From contig NZ_JALXPE010000099.1 of assembly GCF_025143365.1 (NCBI RefSeq), positions 1-7,269 on the forward strand: a stretch of DNA of 7,269 nucleotides, read 5' to 3'. Origin of the DNA: Microbacterium sp. p3-SID336 (GTDB lineage: Bacteria; Actinomycetota; Actinomycetes; Actinomycetales; Microbacteriaceae). The notes beneath the pieces are model-generated. The model saw only the letters and a program-made list of their open reading frames with translations, searched no databases and was not told the DNA's origin. Both the position numbers and the translations under genes were made by a program. Each line of letters begins with the position of its first letter. The stretch's first letter is position 1. This document shows, piece after piece, positions 5,565 through 7,269 of this stretch.

Positions 5565-5585
5565 GCGGGCGAGTGCGACTCCCGC
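5565..5585 (-). terminator. Possible terminator hairpin of chorismate mutase gene
   Basis: An imperfect GC-rich stem-loop, GCGGGCGAGT/ACTCCCGC around a GCG loop on the plus strand, starts 2 nt beyond the stop codon of the minus-strand chorismate mutase gene. Position fits a terminator, but there is no U-run. Confidence 0.35.
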
Positions 5586-5587
5586 GG

Positions 5588-5887
5588 TCAGCGGCTCTCG
5601 GCGGCCTCGGTGTGGTGGCGGATGACCTCGGCGACCACGAAGTTGAACCACTTCTCCGCGAACTCCGGATCCAAGTGGGCCTCCTCCGCAAGCGCCCGCA
5701 GCCGCGCGACCTGCTGCTCCTCGCGGTTCGGATCCGACGGCGGCATGGCGTGCGCGGCCTTCAGGTGCCCGACCTGCTGCGTGGCCCGGAACCGCTCGGC
5801 CAGCATGAAGATCAGCGCCGCGTCGATGTTGTCGATGGTGGCGCGGAGTCGGAGCAGTTCGGCCTTCGGATCCTCAGCGGCGGTCAT
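5588..5887 (-). CDS. Chorismate mutase, monofunctional AroQ-fold (type II)
   Basis: Converts chorismate to prephenate, the branch point to phenylalanine and tyrosine, in the cytoplasm. The 99-residue, all-helical protein matches the AroQ family from end to end. By alignment with the mutase domain of E. coli PheA, the active-site residues are present: Arg15 (LRATIDNID), Arg32 (LAERF), Lys43 (VGHLK), and Asp52, Arg55 and Glu56 (DPNREE). The C-terminal helix ends EVIRHH, with His where E. coli has Gln88, as seen in a known group of small monofunctional mutases. There is no fused prephenate dehydratase or DAHP synthase domain and no signal peptide. The gene stands alone, divergent from the AI-2E gene, with a TAGAGT hexamer 6 nt before the ATG suggesting a leaderless mRNA; the AGGGG just before the ATG is too close to serve as a normal ribosome binding site. 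Confidence 0.95.
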   Translation of the reverse strand: MTAAEDPKAELLRLRATIDNIDAALIFMLAERFRATQQVGHLKAAHAMPPSDPNREEQQVARLRALAEEAHLDPEFAEKWFNFVVAEVIRHHTEAAESR

Positions 5888-5893
5888 GCCCCT

Positions 5894-5899
5894 ACTCTA
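5894..5899 (-). promoter_or_regulatory. -10 element, leaderless chorismate mutase promoter
   Basis: TAGAGT on the minus strand (a TANNNT -10) ends 6 nt before the ATG at 5887, so transcription would begin at or next to the A of the start codon. No good -35 is seen upstream. Confidence 0.55.
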
Positions 5900-5937
5900 G
5901 AGCCGCGGATCGCCCCGACCGGGCGAGGGGTGCCCGC

Positions 5938-5943
5938 TATCGT
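5938..5943 (+). promoter_or_regulatory. -10 element, leaderless AI-2E gene promoter
   Basis: TATCGT (TANNNT) ends 6 nt before the ATG at 5950, and no Shine-Dalgarno sequence precedes that ATG. Both facts point to a leaderless transcript. The -35 region is weak (CCGACC at 17-nt spacing). Confidence 0.5.
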
Positions 5944-5949
5944 GAGCAC

Positions 5950-7269
5950 ATGAGCAACGACGAGTCGCCGGCACCCGCCCCTCACGACGACGCGCTCCCC
6001 CGCCCGGCCGTCGACACCCCCGAGCCCGTGGACGCCGTACTTCCCGGCGCCCCCGCCGACGGCACCCCCGAGCCCCGGGACGCCCCACTCCCCGGCGACC
6101 CCGCCGACGGTACCCCCGAGCCCGTGGACGCCGCACTTCCCGGCGCCCCCGCCGCCGCCTCCGCCTCCGCACCCGGAGCCTCCTCCGCCGCCGCCGATCA
6201 CGGCACCGCCTCCCGGCCGGTGGCCCTCGAGCCCACGACCCCGAGCCGCTCGTTCTGGACCCGGATCGACCGGCCCTTCGTGTTCGGCTTCCTGGTGACG
6301 CTGGGCGCCCTCGGCGCGATCGTGATCGGCTTCGCGCTGTCGAACCTGTCCACCGTCCTGATCTACATCGCCCTCGCGCTGTTCGGCGCACTGGGGCTCG
6401 ACCCCGCCGTGCGATTCCTGGAGCGCCGCGGACTCTCGCGCGCCATCGCCGTGGTGATCACGATCCTCGCCCTGATCGTCGCGGTCGCGCTGGTGCTGTG
6501 GATGATCGTGCCGATCGTCGTGCAGCAGATCGCCGGCTTCGTGAACTCGGTGCCCGGCATGATCAAGGACTTCCAAGGGACCGACCTCTACAAGACGCTG
6601 AACGCGCAGTTCGGCGATCAGTTCCAGGACCTCGTCGGGGAGGTGCAGAAGTTCCTCTCCGACTTCGGCAACCTCGCCACGATCGGCGGCGGAGCCCTGC
6701 AGGTCGGCGCCTCGATCGCGACGGGCATCTCCGGGGCCATCGTCGTGCTCGTGCTGACGCTGTACTTCCTCGCGACGCTGCCCGCCATGAAGCAGGGCCT
6801 GCTGCGCCTCGTCCCCGCCCGCGACCGGGCACGGGCCGGAGACATCTCGGAGCAGATCACGGACTCGGTCGGCGGCTACGTGATGGGCATGGTCGTGCTG
6901 GCGTTCTGCAACGCGATGCTCGCGCTGATCCTGTACTCGGTGCTCGGCCTGCCGTTCCCGCCGCTGATGGCCGCCATCGCCTTCTGCGTCACCCTGATCC
7001 CGCTGGTCGGCTCCGTGCTGTTCTGGATCATCGGCACGGGCCTCGCGCTGTTCACGAACCCGATCGCCGCACTGGTCTTCGCCGCGATCTACCTCGTCTA
7101 CATGCAGATCGAAGCCTATGTGCTCACCCCGCGCGTCATGAATCGGGCGGTGGCCGTGCCCGGCTCGCTCGTGGTGATCGGCGCCCTCGCCGGCGGCACC
7201 CTGCTGGGCCTGCTCGGCGCGCTCGTCGCGGTGCCGGTGACGGCCTCGATCCTCATCATCGTGAAGCAG
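5950..7269 (+). CDS. AI-2E family transporter (TqsA/PerM-like), 3' partial
   Basis: Polytopic membrane protein of the AI-2E family; members have been linked to autoinducer-2 export or to Na+/H+ exchange, and the substrate cannot be told here. The frame is open for 440 codons to the window edge, so the C-terminus is missing. Residues 1-108 are a disordered Pro/Ala/Asp-rich cytoplasmic extension with a 16-residue repeat. Hydrophobic segments follow near 110-130, 132-150 and 165-192, then a soluble stretch at about 195-250, then further helices from about 257 to the edge. Family hallmarks are the soluble insert between helices 3 and 4 and the C-terminal block starting at Tyr384 (YMQIEAYVLTPRVMNRAV, then VPGSLV and GLLGALVAVP). 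The start is set by the TATCGT -10 at 6 nt and by the absence of an upstream Shine-Dalgarno. Divergent from chorismate mutase, with 62 nt between the two starts. Confidence 0.93.
   Translation, partial: MSNDESPAPAPHDDALPRPAVDTPEPVDAVLPGAPADGTPEPRDAPLPGDPADGTPEPVDAALPGAPAAASASAPGASSAAADHGTASRPVALEPTTPSRSFWTRIDRPFVFGFLVTLGALGAIVIGFALSNLSTVLIYIALALFGALGLDPAVRFLERRGLSRAIAVVITILALIVAVALVLWMIVPIVVQQIAGFVNSVPGMIKDFQGTDLYKTLNAQFGDQFQDLVGEVQKFLSDFGNLATIGGGALQVGASIATGISGAIVVLVLTLYFLATLPAMKQGLLRLVPARDRARAGDISEQITDSVGGYVMGMVVLAFCNAMLALILYSVLGLPFPPLMAAIAFCVTLIPLVGSVLFWIIGTGLALFTNPIAALVFAAIYLVYMQIEAYVLTPRVMNRAVAVPGSLVVIGALAGGTLLGLLGALVAVPVTASILIIVKQ
6010..6153 (+). repeat. 48-bp coding tandem repeat, three units
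   Basis: Units at 6010-6057, 6058-6105 and 6106-6153 each encode 16 residues of the pattern DGTPEPVDAALPGAPA at residues 21-68 of the AI-2E protein. Units 1 and 3 are closer to each other than to unit 2 at both DNA and protein level. The 48-bp length keeps the frame, so copy number could change without breaking the gene. Confidence 0.88.

Noticed and set aside
5229..5953. Plus-strand open frames over the 16-mer cluster and antisense to chorismate mutase
   Set aside because: Low-complexity Arg/Gly/Ala translation of a GC-rich repeat, no start signal, and overlap with a well-supported chorismate mutase gene.
5884..6860. Minus-strand open frames opposite the AI-2E gene
   Set aside because: Gly/Arg/His-rich shadow frames. 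The plus strand has an uninterrupted AI-2E family frame to the window edge.

Overview
The window is very GC-rich and its genes use G/C at nearly every third codon position. It carries a two-permease sugar ABC transporter operon with no ATPase gene, ROK-family regulators, and promoters that look leaderless. Together these suggest a high-GC actinobacterium, most likely of the Microbacteriaceae (Microbacterium-like). That assignment is inference from style and gene content, not from a marker gene.

Layout, left to right. (1) Positions 2-1773 are the end of a carbohydrate ABC transporter operon: a MalF-type permease cut by the left edge, then a MalG-type permease. The ribosome binding site of the second lies inside the last codons of the first. 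(2) Positions 1774-2251 are non-coding. They hold a 150-bp unit repeated about 2.5 times, each copy with a long imperfect hairpin, followed by a G-quadruplex-like G-run tract and a repeat remnant. (3) Positions 2252-3409 (minus) encode a ROK-family repressor. It is divergent from a second ROK-family regulator at 3531-4628 (plus). The 121 bp between them hold a near-consensus promoter (TTGACA-N17-TACGCT) and, just after its expected start point, an AT-rich palindrome that looks like a ROK operator. (4) Positions 4706-5299 encode a short SDR-fold protein that lacks the usual catalytic Tyr and Lys. It is preceded by two inverted repeats. (5) Positions 5300-5587 are non-coding and packed with about ten degenerate copies of a 16-nt GC-rich motif. 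(6) Positions 5588-5887 (minus) encode a small AroQ-fold chorismate mutase. It is divergent from an AI-2E family membrane transporter that starts at 5950 and runs off the right edge. Both genes have a TANNNT hexamer exactly 6 nt before the ATG, which suggests leaderless transcripts.

How the parts fit. The permease operon and ROK regulators fit a sugar uptake and regulation locus; the missing binding protein is probably upstream of the window, and a shared ATPase is probably encoded elsewhere. The chorismate mutase (aromatic amino acid synthesis) and the AI-2E transporter look like housekeeping neighbours unrelated to sugar uptake. The least explained content is the repeats. Both convergent intergenic gaps are filled with tandem repeats of unrelated sequence, both divergent gaps are compact and regulatory, and a third repeat tract (48 bp, three copies) is translated as the N-terminus of the AI-2E protein. 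I see no CRISPR array, tRNA, rRNA, transposase or phage gene.
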